DNA of 64,000 bases from Brevibacillus antibioticus (GCF_005217615.1 NZ_SZNK01000001.1:3064501-3128500), one strand, 5' to 3'. Numbered from the stretch's first letter, positions 26,255 through 34,988 are shown. Numbers and translations: made by a program. The notes: generated by a model not told the origin, from the sequence alone.

Positions 26255-27205
26255 TTAATCATAGTGAACCCATTTTTTCTGCAACTTCATTTGAATAGCC
26301 GTGACAATCAGGATCATCACCAGAAGCACGACGGCAACTGCGGCCGCATAGCCACCGTTTCCTGATTCAAATCCATTGGTAAAGAACAAGTACGCCATCG
26401 TCTGCGTTTGCTCAGTAGCCGGATTGCCCATTTTGCTTCCGAGCATCAGATAAATCAGGTCAAATACTTGAAAAGCCCCAATCAAGGAAGTGATACTGAC
26501 AAAAAAGATTGAAGGAGTCAACAGCGGCAACGTAATCTTGAAAAACATGCGAACCGGTCCCGCTCCGTCAATTTCTGCCGCTTCATAATAGCTTCTCGGG
26601 ATGCCTTGCAGTCCGGCCAGAAAAATCACCATGTTGTATCCGATGGAACTCCAAACAGCAACGATAATCACCGCATACAAAGCAATGGCGGGATCAGATA
26701 TCCAGCGTGGGCCCTCGATGCCTATCAAGCCCAGCAAATAATTGATCAGACCGTAATCAGCGTTGTACAACCATCTCCACACCATCGCCACCGCTGCCGC
26801 CATCGTCACAACGGGCAGGAAGTACAGGGTGCGATAAATCGTAATCCCCTTAATTTTCTGATTAAGCAGCACAGCGATAAAAATGGAGATAGCAATACCT
26901 ACTGGAACTGCGATTACTGTATAAATCAGCGTGTTTTTCAGTGCGATCCACAAATAAGGGTCCTTTAACAACAACTCATAATTATGTAAGCCGGCCCACT
27001 TGTACTTACCGAATCCTCCCCATTTGGTAAAGCTTAAATAAATGGTTTGTACGATCGGCCATAAGTAGAAGACACTCAACCCGATCAGTGTGGGAGCAAT
27101 CATGAGATACGCCCAGAACCAATCACTTCTCTTCATGCGATTCAACGATTTTTTCGTTTTTGGCTGGACGGCGGCGTGCATTTCAGGCTGCAACTGGCTG
27201 CTCAT
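26255..27205 (-). CDS. Carbohydrate ABC transporter permease (MalF type)
   Basis: 316 residues from the ATG at 27205, eleven bases after AGGAGG; the ATG three codons upstream is only two bases from it and is unlikely. About six membrane segments; the EAA loop is YEAAEIDGAGPVRMFFKITL. The N-terminal cytoplasmic stretch before TM1 (MKRSDWFWAYLMIAPTLIG) is typical of UgpA/MalF-like CUT1 permeases. It pairs with the permease gene 31 bp downstream. Confidence 0.93.
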   Translation of the reverse strand: MSSQLQPEMHAAVQPKTKKSLNRMKRSDWFWAYLMIAPTLIGLSVFYLWPIVQTIYLSFTKWGGFGKYKWAGLHNYELLLKDPYLWIALKNTLIYTVIAVPVGIAISIFIAVLLNQKIKGITIYRTLYFLPVVTMAAAVAMVWRWLYNADYGLINYLLGLIGIEGPRWISDPAIALYAVIIVAVWSSIGYNMVIFLAGLQGIPRSYYEAAEIDGAGPVRMFFKITLPLLTPSIFFVSITSLIGAFQVFDLIYLMLGSKMGNPATEQTQTMAYLFFTNGFESGNGGYAAAVAVVLLVMILIVTAIQMKLQKKWVHYD

Positions 27206-27250
27206 CGCATTCATTCCCTCCTGACATAAGCTTTTAAAAAAGATGGCCTC

Positions 27251-27280
27251 GTCCATGATACGAAGCCATCCATCATGGAC
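27251..27280 (-). promoter_or_regulatory. Intercistronic hairpin between binding protein and permeases
   Basis: GTCCATGAT and ATCATGGAC form a 9-bp stem directly after the stop of the binding-protein gene; a T-run follows about ten bases later on the minus strand. Such stem-loops stabilise the abundant binding-protein mRNA and reduce read-through into the permeases, as between malE and malF. Confidence 0.65.
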
Positions 27281-27283
27281 CTT

Positions 27284-28564
27284 TTATTCCTGGCTAAGCA
27301 TTTCGTTCATTTTTTGCGCAAGCTCTTTGGATGCATCCTCTACGCTCATTTGTCCAGCCCAAGCCTTGGTCATGAGCTCTGTTTCCAGCTTGGCCCACTT
27401 TGCCGTATCTTTGGAGATCGGATACGGTTTCGCTAAAGTTGCCTGATCAATAAAAATTTTCAGATTAAAGTTGGGTATGGATTGTAACCATGTATCCTGT
27501 GTTCCGTTAAATGCCGGAATCGCAGCACCCGATTTTGCCAGGATTTCTGCCCCTTCTTTCGAACCCAAGAATTTCACGAATTCCCATGCTTCCTTCGGAT
27601 GCTTGGTATTAGCCGAAATCACGTTGCCCAGGCCGTGAATGACGCTTGTGTTCTCTTTCCCTTTTGGAAGATACGTCACGTCCACTTTGTCCTTTGTATA
27701 CTCATTCTTATTAAAAGCGGATGCCATCCATGATCCGTTGTACATCATCGCGATTTTGCCTGATTCAAACAGTTGTGTTGCCTCTGTTTCGGACAATTGT
27801 GCTGCTGTTGGCGATGCTTTTTCGTTGATTAGATCTGTCCAAAACTTGAGGCCTTCGATCGTTTCCGGTTTGTCATAGCCGGACGTTTTCCTGTCTTCCG
27901 AAATGATATAACCACCGCTTTGATAGATCGTGTTATAAAATCCGTCCTGTCCATAAGGAGGTGCTGCAATTCCCCAAACGCCTTTTTTCTCATCAGTCAG
28001 TTGCTTTGCTACTTCCTTCAGCTTGTTCCAATCCCAGGTTTCGTCTGGATACGGTACTTTTGCGTCGTCAAACAGCTTCTTGTTGTACCAAAGGCCAATC
28101 GTGTCGAAATCTTTCGGTAGCGCGTAGTTTTGTCCATCGTAGGTGTAGAGATCAACGAGAGCTTTCGGATAATTGTTCAGATCGATGCTATCTGCCTTAA
28201 TTTGATCTGAAAGCGGCAAGAGCATGTCATTCGCTGCGTATTTAATAATACGTGGACCATTAATCCAAAAAATGTCCGGCAAGGTGCCACCCGTTGCGGC
28301 TGCCTCCATCTTTGTCCAGTATTGCTTGTTAGGCGTTAGCTCAATTTTGATGTCCACGTTCGGGTTCTTTTCGTTAAACTTTTTCGCCATTTCCTCCATC
28401 GCAGGCAATTGGTTTTTGTCCCACAGCGCATAGGTGAGCGTTACCTTTTCGCCTGAAGCAGTACTGCCAGTCGTTCCAGCTGGTGCGGAGCTTTGTCCGC
28501 CGCCCGAACATCCTGCCACTGCTACCAAGAGAGCAGCCATTGCAATCGAAACCAACTTCTTCAT
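27284..28564 (-). CDS. Sugar ABC transporter substrate-binding lipoprotein
   Basis: 426 residues. The lipoprotein signal peptide ends LLVAVAGC, giving lipid-modified Cys19, followed by a Ser/Gly/Thr-rich linker. The mature part is a cluster-1 solute-binding protein (LTYALWDKNQLPAMEEMAKK, then TGGTLPDIFWINGPRI, and MYNGSWMASAFN). It is exposed on the cell surface and delivers an oligosaccharide or glycoside to the two permeases. First gene of the operon after the ROK regulator. Confidence 0.94.
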   Translation of the reverse strand: MKKLVSIAMAALLVAVAGCSGGGQSSAPAGTTGSTASGEKVTLTYALWDKNQLPAMEEMAKKFNEKNPNVDIKIELTPNKQYWTKMEAAATGGTLPDIFWINGPRIIKYAANDMLLPLSDQIKADSIDLNNYPKALVDLYTYDGQNYALPKDFDTIGLWYNKKLFDDAKVPYPDETWDWNKLKEVAKQLTDEKKGVWGIAAPPYGQDGFYNTIYQSGGYIISEDRKTSGYDKPETIEGLKFWTDLINEKASPTAAQLSETEATQLFESGKIAMMYNGSWMASAFNKNEYTKDKVDVTYLPKGKENTSVIHGLGNVISANTKHPKEAWEFVKFLGSKEGAEILAKSGAAIPAFNGTQDTWLQSIPNFNLKIFIDQATLAKPYPISKDTAKWAKLETELMTKAWAGQMSVEDASKELAQKMNEMLSQE

Positions 28565-28681
28565 CAGAAATCCCTCCTCGATTTACGTTCTCCTCTTTTA
28601 CCCCCCAAAATATTGCCAAACACGACACGCTCCCCTTTTCGACTCGCCCCCTTTCAACAATTTTTGATAGGTAAGACTTTC

Positions 28682-28704
28682 TTTTTCCAATGACCAAATA
28701 AAGT
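28682..28704 (-). promoter_or_regulatory. Candidate ROK-regulator operator, sugar operon copy
   Basis: TTTTTCCAATGAC-N3-ATAAAGT on the plus strand matches 20 of 23 bases of the site at 29942-29964 in front of the regulator gene. It lies about 120 bp upstream of the binding-protein ATG, just past the regulator stop. TATACT and TTTATT elements next to it may belong to the operon promoter. Confidence 0.65.
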
Positions 28705-28717
28705 ATATAAAAAGATG

Positions 28718-29935
28718 TTACAAGCTGAAGTGAAACACATCTTGTAACAAAACAGCAGCAGCAGCCTTGACCTCGAAATCAGCCCCCAATACAGTTGGAC
28801 GGAATTCCAGCCCTTCGACCATCGTTCCCATCGCTTGAGCCATCACTTGTTTTTGGATGCGCTCAAACAACATTTGGTTGTCCCTGATCATTTCTCCACC
28901 GAGTATGATCAGGCTCGGGTTGAACAAATTCACCAGATTCACAATGCCGATCGACATGTACGAAGCGATTTCGTCAACGATGTCTTGGCATACTTGATCC
29001 CCTTGATGCAGCGCTTGGCGAAAGACATCAAATGTAATTCTTGTCATATCTCCGTCAGCCAAATCCATGACGAGCGTTTCTTTTCCGCGCGTAACAGCGG
29101 ACAGTATGCCTGAGTAAATGGCCGGCCACGCCACGTAGTTTTCCAAACAGCCGACGTTGCCGCAGTCACAGCGCATCCCGCTTCGATCAACTGTCGTATG
29201 CCCGAATTCACCTGCTCCACCACGACTTCCGCGGAAGATGGAACCGTTTACAACGAGTCCCGAACCAACCCCTTCTCCTACGGTAACAAACAGGAGATTA
29301 TCAGCATTCAGTCCACCACCGAAGTTTTTTTCTGCCAGGGCAATTGCATTGGCATCATTGTCGAGCCATGTTTTTAGCCCAAAACGCTCTTCTGCCATGC
29401 CCTTTAACGGAACATCATGCAAGCGTAGCTTGGAGTTGAAACGGATGACCCCACTCGCTGCATCGACAATCCCTGGTGCGATGATAGAAATACCTATACA
29501 ACGGCTAACATCATCCACTGACTGGAGAAAGTCCCCGATCGAATCCAGCACATACTGGATGATCAGATCACTCACTTGCCCAGCTTTTACCGGATAGATT
29601 TTCTTTTGCTTTGTAGCCGCTTCTAAATTCATTTCGGCAATCGTAATCGCTGTATTCGTAATAGAGACGCCAATCAAAAATTTACCATCGGGACAAAAGC
29701 GGACCATAATCGGCTTTCGACCACCTTTTGACTCACCTGTACCATCTTCTGCAACCATACCGTCACGGATCAGCTCATTGACGGCCGAGGTGACTGTCGT
29801 TGGACTGATGCCCTGCTTTTTAGCGATATCACTTCGCGAGATGGGCCCAAACTGGCGAATGGTGTCAAGTATAATAAAGCGATTGAGCTCTTGAATTAGT
29901 TTTAGATCTCCAGTTCTGCGCATCGTTTCGTTCAT
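28718..29935 (-). CDS. ROK-family transcriptional regulator (XylR/NagC type)
   Basis: 405 residues. The N-terminal winged helix (DTIRQFGPISRSDIAKKQGI and SPTTVTSAVNELIRDGMV) is followed by a ROK domain with the zinc motif CDCGNVGCLE and GEFGHTTVDRSG. Repressors of this family release DNA on binding a sugar or sugar phosphate. It precedes the sugar operon on the same strand, and a motif shared between its own promoter and the operon leader supports local control and autoregulation. Confidence 0.93.
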   Translation of the reverse strand: MNETMRRTGDLKLIQELNRFIILDTIRQFGPISRSDIAKKQGISPTTVTSAVNELIRDGMVAEDGTGESKGGRKPIMVRFCPDGKFLIGVSITNTAITIAEMNLEAATKQKKIYPVKAGQVSDLIIQYVLDSIGDFLQSVDDVSRCIGISIIAPGIVDAASGVIRFNSKLRLHDVPLKGMAEERFGLKTWLDNDANAIALAEKNFGGGLNADNLLFVTVGEGVGSGLVVNGSIFRGSRGGAGEFGHTTVDRSGMRCDCGNVGCLENYVAWPAIYSGILSAVTRGKETLVMDLADGDMTRITFDVFRQALHQGDQVCQDIVDEIASYMSIGIVNLVNLFNPSLIILGGEMIRDNQMLFERIQKQVMAQAMGTMVEGLEFRPTVLGADFEVKAAAAVLLQDVFHFSL

Positions 29936-29941
29936 CCTTTA

Positions 29942-29994
29942 TTTTTCCAATGACTTTATAAAGTGATCATACTGAAATTTGTATTTTTAGTCAA
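29942..29994 (-). promoter_or_regulatory. Regulator promoter with operator at the start site
   Basis: Minus-strand reading: -35 TTGACT (29989-29994), 17-bp spacer, -10 TATGAT (29966-29971), then the operator ACTTTATAAAGTCATTGG (from 29964 down), which includes the 12-bp palindrome ACTTTATAAAGT. The ribosome binding site AAAGGATG follows, so a bound repressor would cover the transcription start. Confidence 0.65.
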
Positions 29995-30046
29995 TTTTGT
30001 TTTTTCTTATATTTCGATCAACTTTTTCTGATTGAATATAATCACA

Positions 30047-30080
30047 AGAACCTCCCTTACCGTTAGAAAAGGAGGTTCTT
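30047..30080. terminator. Hairpin after the YcdB-like gene
   Basis: AAGAACCTCC (30047-30056) pairs with GGAGGTTCTT (30071-30080). The T-rich flank is better on the plus strand, but the position, 12 bp after the minus-strand stop, suggests it ends that transcript. Confidence 0.6.
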
Positions 30081-30092
30081 CTTTCTTTGTTC

Positions 30093-31625
30093 TTATTCTG
30101 TGGACTCGTAGGTATAAAACTCACCCGTCAACGCATCTATTTTTGCATCGAATAAACTCGGCAGGGTATAAACGAGAGACGCTTTGCCTTCTTCTTGCAA
30201 GATATACTCTAGCTGCAATGGATATTTCTTGAGCAAAGCGGCCGCCGCTTCTTCCTGGGAGATTGCCTTCTTTGGATCAGACATCACTCCATCGACCTTT
30301 TCATTGAGATCGATTCCCATGACTTTCCCAGTGCTGGCGCTGATCGAGATACACGTCCGCCAATCCTCTACAGGAATCCCTTGCTCTTGCTTCACAAAAT
30401 CGAAGGAGTATTGATTTGTACTTTCATGATGCTCTCCGGGCTGAAGTAATAGCAGCTCGCCTGTATCAGCAGGAACGATCTCTGCTAATACATTCATGGC
30501 AAATTGCAAAGCCTGCTCTTGCGTCAATTTTTTGGCAGATGCCTTTGACGCACTTGTATCTACGACACGATAGTACACGATTGAACCTGTTTTCGGCTCG
30601 ATTAACATGCTCCCAATCCATCCGTCTTCAGTCCTCCACGAATAATTCGTACGCCCCTCCCATTTGCTTGTTTTCCAGAAATCATCGATAATCACAGGTT
30701 TTTCACCAGTTAAATCTTCAAAAAAGACATTTCCTTTGGAAAAATCATAACCCGTACGCTGAGTCAGATACGCTTGTGCTTCTTCGCGCGATTGTGCTAA
30801 GGGCTGGCTGGGACTCTTTGGTTTCACATTCACTTTGCTATGATAAGGCATATTCACGCTGTCTTTGCCGGACACAGCATCCAACTTACCGGAAAAAGCT
30901 GGAACGTAGAGGAGCTTGTATGTTTTTCCATCTTGATCGAGGGAATACCGTAATTTCATATAGGCGGACAGCTGTTTCTCGGCTTTTTCTTTGGATAGGA
31001 TCTGATCCAATTTCGCGAAGGAAATTTTTTCGATTGGTTTGCCAAGGGATTTTCCTGTGATTTGCCCTTCGTGATCAACTTGTATCTGAACGATGTCGTC
31101 TGTGAAAGGAACTCCGTTGACCATCCGTACAAACTGAATGGTATTTGTTTCACCATCGAAAACCTTCGCAACCCCATCCCCATCCAACTGATATCCTGCC
31201 ATGTCTTCTCCGTACAACTTTTTCATAAACGACACGGCTATTTCTTTCGATTTGTCGATCGGGTAAAGCGTTTGGCTCTTTTGGTTATATAGCTTGTGTT
31301 TGCCAAACTCAAGCAGATCACCAGTATTTTTGTCGAGCACCAAGATAACGAATTCGCCTTTGTTTTCTTTAGACTTGTAGTTATTCACGAGCAGATAAGG
31401 AGTGTCTTTCAATACTACTTCCGTAACAGGGTAATCTTTCAAATAAGGGATGAGACTGGCTGCTTTCTTCACCCCTTTTTCGACCAGCGTATTTATTTCG
31501 GGTGTCATTTGCTCTACTTTTATTTTTTCCAGCGCGTTCTTTCCTGCCAGTGCACCGCTAGAAGATGACATCGCAATACTTGCAGCCATCAGGAGGGACA
31601 CAGCGTGCGTAACCTTTTTCATCAT
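30093..31625 (-). CDS. Secreted YcdB/YcdC-repeat (PepSY-like) protein
   Basis: 510 residues with a signal peptide (residues 1-28, ending SGALA). At least two YcdB/YcdC-type repeats follow, each with a helix and curved sheet: SKEIAVSFMKKLYGEDMAGY with NGVPFTDDIVQIQVDHEGQI, and TQEQALQFAMNVLAEIVPAD with QGIPVEDWRTCISISASTGK. This resembles PepSY, and related domains are found in protease propeptides, so an inhibitor or chaperone role for secreted proteases is plausible but not shown. Monocistronic. Confidence 0.82.
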   Translation of the reverse strand: MMKKVTHAVSLLMAASIAMSSSSGALAGKNALEKIKVEQMTPEINTLVEKGVKKAASLIPYLKDYPVTEVVLKDTPYLLVNNYKSKENKGEFVILVLDKNTGDLLEFGKHKLYNQKSQTLYPIDKSKEIAVSFMKKLYGEDMAGYQLDGDGVAKVFDGETNTIQFVRMVNGVPFTDDIVQIQVDHEGQITGKSLGKPIEKISFAKLDQILSKEKAEKQLSAYMKLRYSLDQDGKTYKLLYVPAFSGKLDAVSGKDSVNMPYHSKVNVKPKSPSQPLAQSREEAQAYLTQRTGYDFSKGNVFFEDLTGEKPVIIDDFWKTSKWEGRTNYSWRTEDGWIGSMLIEPKTGSIVYYRVVDTSASKASAKKLTQEQALQFAMNVLAEIVPADTGELLLLQPGEHHESTNQYSFDFVKQEQGIPVEDWRTCISISASTGKVMGIDLNEKVDGVMSDPKKAISQEEAAAALLKKYPLQLEYILQEEGKASLVYTLPSLFDAKIDALTGEFYTYESTE

Positions 31626-31857
31626 TTTTCTTCCTTTCGTCTGTTTATTTTTGCTTTCTCACATTCATTATTCGAACCTCCATCTGTTTTGTTTCAATTT
31701 TCCTAAAAAAAATCACATATAAAAACATTCCTCCGATGAATCGAAGAAACGATGGGTTATTGGAATGGAAAATGACAAATCGTTATTTTTATCAAGGCAT
31801 TGTATGACTTTTTCACATAAGCTATTTTGTCAATCCGAAATAAGTGGGAAATATTTC

Positions 31858-31886
31858 TTGATTAATATCATGAACATTAATATAAT
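31858..31886 (+). promoter_or_regulatory. Strong sigma-A promoter of 26-residue peptide gene
   Basis: TTGATT (31858-31863), exactly 17 bp, then TATAAT (31881-31886), 34 bp before the ATG at 31921. Confidence 0.75.
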
Positions 31887-31920
31887 AATAGTGAATTTGG
31901 AATTTTAAGGAGGGGCTTCT

Positions 31921-32001
31921 ATGAATACTGCAATTGCGATTCTTACTTTTATTGGAGATCTTATCCCATTAGTCCTCCAACTGTTAAAAGCCTTTGCTTA
32001 A
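31921..32001 (+). CDS. 26-residue hydrophobic peptide (toxin or bacteriocin candidate)
   Basis: ATG seven bases after AAGGAGGGG; a consensus sigma-A promoter upstream and a strong terminator downstream, so the gene is complete in about 200 bp. The peptide begins MNTAIAILTFIGDLIPL, has a single Asp and a single Lys near the C terminus, and would form one membrane-spanning or amphipathic helix. It has no leader or Cys. The pattern fits a type I toxin, a leaderless bacteriocin or a phenol-soluble-modulin-like peptide; none can be chosen from sequence. I saw no obvious antisense RNA promoter. Confidence 0.7.
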   Translation: MNTAIAILTFIGDLIPLVLQLLKAFA

Positions 32002-32018
32002 TTTCCAAACGAACAAAT

Positions 32019-32063
32019 AGGGGCTGCTCCTCCGTCATTTTCATGACTGGAGGGACAGCCCCT
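32019..32063. terminator. Bidirectional terminator
   Basis: AGGGGCTG (32019-32026) pairs with CAGCCCCT (32056-32063); an inner stem CCTCCGTCAT with ATGACTGGAGG extends it with one bulge. It serves the small peptide gene (+) and the chitinase gene (-). Confidence 0.85.
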
Positions 32064-32069
32064 TCCCAC

Positions 32070-34238
32070 TTATTGGGTATTCACATTTCCTTCTGTTTCT
32101 TCTGTCTCTTCCACTACCGGCTCATCTACATAACCCTCGACGCCTTCAACTGCCGTTTGTTGTTGAACTTGCCAGAGAGCCGCTACATTTATTGGCTCCC
32201 ACCCTACGAGGGAAGTGTGTGGTTGCAGACATTTGTATACCTTGCCTTGATAGCTGACCAAATCACCAGCTACGTAGCTTACATTTGGCGCCCATGCTGG
32301 GGTTCCCGGATTTGCAGCATCTGTTACACCTACGACCTCGACGCTCTTCTGTGAAGAATTACCTGCTGCATCCTTCGCTACCACAGAGAAGGTATAAGAA
32401 GTGTTAGGCGTGAGTCCCGTGATAGTTGCAGTCGTAGTCGTTACATCCGCAGCTAATGCTGTCCCGTTGTAAACCTCGTAATTCGTCACCGCGATATTGT
32501 CTGTAGAAGCAGCCCAGCTCAGACTGATACTCGTGCCTGTTTTCCCTGTTATGACTAGATTGGTGGGTGTGCTTGGAGGTTGATTGTCTGGCTGAATCGT
32601 ATCCGTCGTAACCGCTACCTCATTACTTGCTACTGAGGAATTACCTGCTGCATCTTTCGCCTTCACAGTGAATTGGTACGTAGTGCCAGCTGTAAGCCCG
32701 CTAATCGTCGCATTTGTACCGGTTACCGTTTTCGCAAGCTGAGTGCCATTATATACCTCATAGCCAGTAACCCCTACATTGTCGGTAGCAGCCCCCCAAC
32801 TCAGGCTAACACTTGTCGCTGTTTTTGCAGTCGATTGGAGATTCGCTGGTGCTGTCGGCGGTACGTTGTCGACTGGAGCCGTCCCGCCCAGGAGATCGCC
32901 ATTCACTTTGTCTAACAGAACCTTGCTACGGTCTCCGCTAAATTCCCAGAACATTGCGCCACCCAATCCTTTGGATGTTAGATAAGAGGTTTTGTGACCG
33001 ATTGAGGTCACATCGTCATAGCTAATATATGTTTTCGAAGACGGGTTGAAGAGGTAGGGCACTTTTGCAGCGTCATTCCAGTAGCGTGTGAAGCCATTCT
33101 TGTTCACATAATTATTTTGGATATCCGTGAAGTCAAGCATACCAGCTTCCCAAGTTCCTGTTGAAGGCCCGGTGCAATTTTGATACTCCCCATTGTTCGC
33201 CGTTCCGCAACCCGACCAGCCCCTTCCGTAAAACGGAAGTCCGAGAACGAGCTTGCTGGCAGGAACACCGTCACGAAGATGCCCCTCTACAGCTGTTTGG
33301 ATATTATAGGTTTGAGCATTTGGCAAACCTGCTGCTCCTGCTGCCGGATCATAGGCTAACGGCGCGTTATGTCCAGTCTGCTTTTGGAAGGCTCCATAGA
33401 AGTCGTAGGTCATAATATTAATCCAATCCACAACCCGGGCAATATTCCCCAGCTCTGTATTTGCTGCATAACTAGGGCCGGCACCAGAGGCAATCGTCAA
33501 ATAGTACTGTTTGCCATCCGTTACCTCAGCCGCATCGAGTTTGTCTCTGACAGCCTGTAGCAACAACGTATAATTTTGCTTATCTTCTGGACGTTTGCTG
33601 TTTGCTGGCAAGCCTCCTTCAACTGGGTACTCCCAATCGAGATCGACCCCATCCATCTGATATTTCCGAATAAAATCTACCGAGGACTGTGCAAATACTT
33701 GGCGTGCAGCCGGATCTGCTGCTACATCCGAGAAACGATTGGACCAAGTCCAGCCCCCGATCGATATTAATGTCTTTAATTGAGGATTTTTTTGCTTTAA
33801 TTTTGCCAATTGATTCAGATTTCCACGAATCGGCTGATCCCACGTATCTCCTGGAAAGGATTTTTGCACATCAATCCATTGATCTCCGAGGACAACCGTA
33901 CCATTCGGGGCATTAATATTGCCTACTTCATCCTGGCAAGCCCACGTTTGTGGATTTGGCCCCGTTGGATCTGGGTTACCGTGTCTACCATTCCAGCAAA
34001 TATCCGCAAATGCGTAGTTAATATGCGTTACTTTATTGGGATCGATATCCGTTACATTGTAGTTTCGTCCATACGCTCCCCACGAGGGATAGTAGCCAAT
34101 AATTTTGTAATTGGATACCGCTGTCGCCTCCGCTTGATTTTCCTCTGCTTGCGCCGCCTGTGCCGCCATAGGCAATACGGAGGTGACAAGCAGGGCCCCT
34201 ACCATTAGTACATTCCTTACACAGTTCTTAAATTTCAT
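32070..34238 (-). CDS. Secreted GH18 chitinase with two FN3 domains and chitin-binding module
   Basis: 722 residues from the ATG at 34238, close after GAGAGGG; an ATG seven codons upstream has no ribosome binding site. Signal peptide to about residue 29 (MAAQA). The GH18 barrel, about residues 40-450, has LKTLISIGGWTWSNRF and the catalytic DGVDLDWE. Two FN3 domains follow, each about 85 residues (TAPANLQSTAKTATSVSLSW and STPTNLVITGKTGTSISLSW), then a CBM5/12-type module (PAWAPNVSYVAGDLVSYQGK) and an acidic tail. It hydrolyses chitin outside the cell. A cre-like site upstream suggests glucose repression. Confidence 0.95.
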   Translation of the reverse strand: MKFKNCVRNVLMVGALLVTSVLPMAAQAAQAEENQAEATAVSNYKIIGYYPSWGAYGRNYNVTDIDPNKVTHINYAFADICWNGRHGNPDPTGPNPQTWACQDEVGNINAPNGTVVLGDQWIDVQKSFPGDTWDQPIRGNLNQLAKLKQKNPQLKTLISIGGWTWSNRFSDVAADPAARQVFAQSSVDFIRKYQMDGVDLDWEYPVEGGLPANSKRPEDKQNYTLLLQAVRDKLDAAEVTDGKQYYLTIASGAGPSYAANTELGNIARVVDWINIMTYDFYGAFQKQTGHNAPLAYDPAAGAAGLPNAQTYNIQTAVEGHLRDGVPASKLVLGLPFYGRGWSGCGTANNGEYQNCTGPSTGTWEAGMLDFTDIQNNYVNKNGFTRYWNDAAKVPYLFNPSSKTYISYDDVTSIGHKTSYLTSKGLGGAMFWEFSGDRSKVLLDKVNGDLLGGTAPVDNVPPTAPANLQSTAKTATSVSLSWGAATDNVGVTGYEVYNGTQLAKTVTGTNATISGLTAGTTYQFTVKAKDAAGNSSVASNEVAVTTDTIQPDNQPPSTPTNLVITGKTGTSISLSWAASTDNIAVTNYEVYNGTALAADVTTTTATITGLTPNTSYTFSVVAKDAAGNSSQKSVEVVGVTDAANPGTPAWAPNVSYVAGDLVSYQGKVYKCLQPHTSLVGWEPINVAALWQVQQQTAVEGVEGYVDEPVVEETEETEGNVNTQ

Positions 34239-34305
34239 AGTATCCCTCTCGATCTTCATGGATTTTGTTACAAATCCATCTTATTACGGCTTCTATCACA
34301 ATATG

Positions 34306-34319
34306 CTAAAGCGCTTACA
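34306..34319 (-). promoter_or_regulatory. cre-like CcpA site upstream of chitinase
   Basis: Minus-strand TGTAAGCGCTTTAG matches 12 of 14 positions of the cre consensus TGWAANCGNTNWCA, about 70 bp upstream of the chitinase ATG. Confidence 0.55.
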
Positions 34320-34353
34320 TAAATGGTAATAAAAGGGTAAATCGAAGCAAATG

Positions 34354-34461
34354 AACATAAAAAAACCCTCCCTTCCGACCTAGGGAAGAAAAGAGAGGCT
34401 GGGTGGACTGGGTTCAAATCTCTAGTTCACCAAGTCGAACGAGTTCGACTACTGCCTGAGA
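34354..34461. repeat. Direct repeat copy 1: detached gerE 3' end plus terminator
   Basis: These 108 bases match 38814-38921 at 106 positions (offset 4460). The copy includes the last 15 codons of gerE, its stop and the terminator CCTCCCTT...AAGGGAGG, but the rest of gerE is missing. It marks one boundary of a 4.46-kb segment. Confidence 0.93.
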
Positions 34462-34506
34462 CCCGTTCCTTGCACATTTCACATAGGTTAGTCCCTTTCC
34501 CCCCAC
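34414..34506 (-). pseudogene. Chimeric 30-codon reading frame fused to gerE C terminus
   Basis: A GTG behind GGGAGTGAAGG opens a frame of 15 new codons that joins, without a stop, the last 15 gerE codons (from Ser-Gln-Ala-Val-Val to Glu-Leu-Glu-Ile). The bases before the GTG resemble those before the gene at 37682 (ACTATTTTGGGAGTGAAAGG), so the chimera looks like a recombination joint between two local sequences. Expression is doubtful. Confidence 0.5.
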
Positions 34507-34613
34507 CCCTTCACTCCCGAAATAGTATCGTAAATAGACTCTCTCCTTAAAAAGGAAACAATAATCCTATTTGTACGTATAACATGTAAATGAAATATTG
34601 GAGTGATGATAGA

Positions 34614-34988
34614 ATGTTCTCAAATGACTTCGAACCATCTTTCTCTAGTGGTTTTGGTCCGCCCTGGTGGTTTATAGTGATTGCTGGAATAATTGTACTT
34701 TTCATCTTAGCAGCGATCATTAATGGTATTAGGGTTTGGATGTCAAATAATGCATCTCCCATCCTAACTCATCCTGCTAAAGTAATTAGCAAGCGTACAA
34801 AAACATCAGGTGGCGGTAATGATACCATGGTATCTACTTACTATTACATTACTTTTCAACTAAGCGATGCCGAAAGAGTGGAGTTCCAGGTAAGGGGTAC
34901 TGAGTATGGCTTACTGGTCGAAGGAGATACAGGTATATTAACTTATCAGGGCACCAGATATAAGGAATTCAGCAGACGACCTTTGTAA
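34614..34988 (+). CDS. DUF2500-type small membrane protein
   Basis: 124 residues from the ATG at 34614, ten bases after GGAG. Residues about 14-36 are one membrane helix (WWFIVIAGIIVLFILAAIIN); the rest is a cytoplasmic or extracellular beta domain with PAKVISKRTKTSGG, YYITFQLSDAERVEFQV and YGLLVEGDTGILTYQGTRY. This matches the DUF2500 family. Function unknown. It lies within the segment bounded by the gerE repeats. Confidence 0.8.
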   Translation: MFSNDFEPSFSSGFGPPWWFIVIAGIIVLFILAAIINGIRVWMSNNASPILTHPAKVISKRTKTSGGGNDTMVSTYYYITFQLSDAERVEFQVRGTEYGLLVEGDTGILTYQGTRYKEFSRRPL

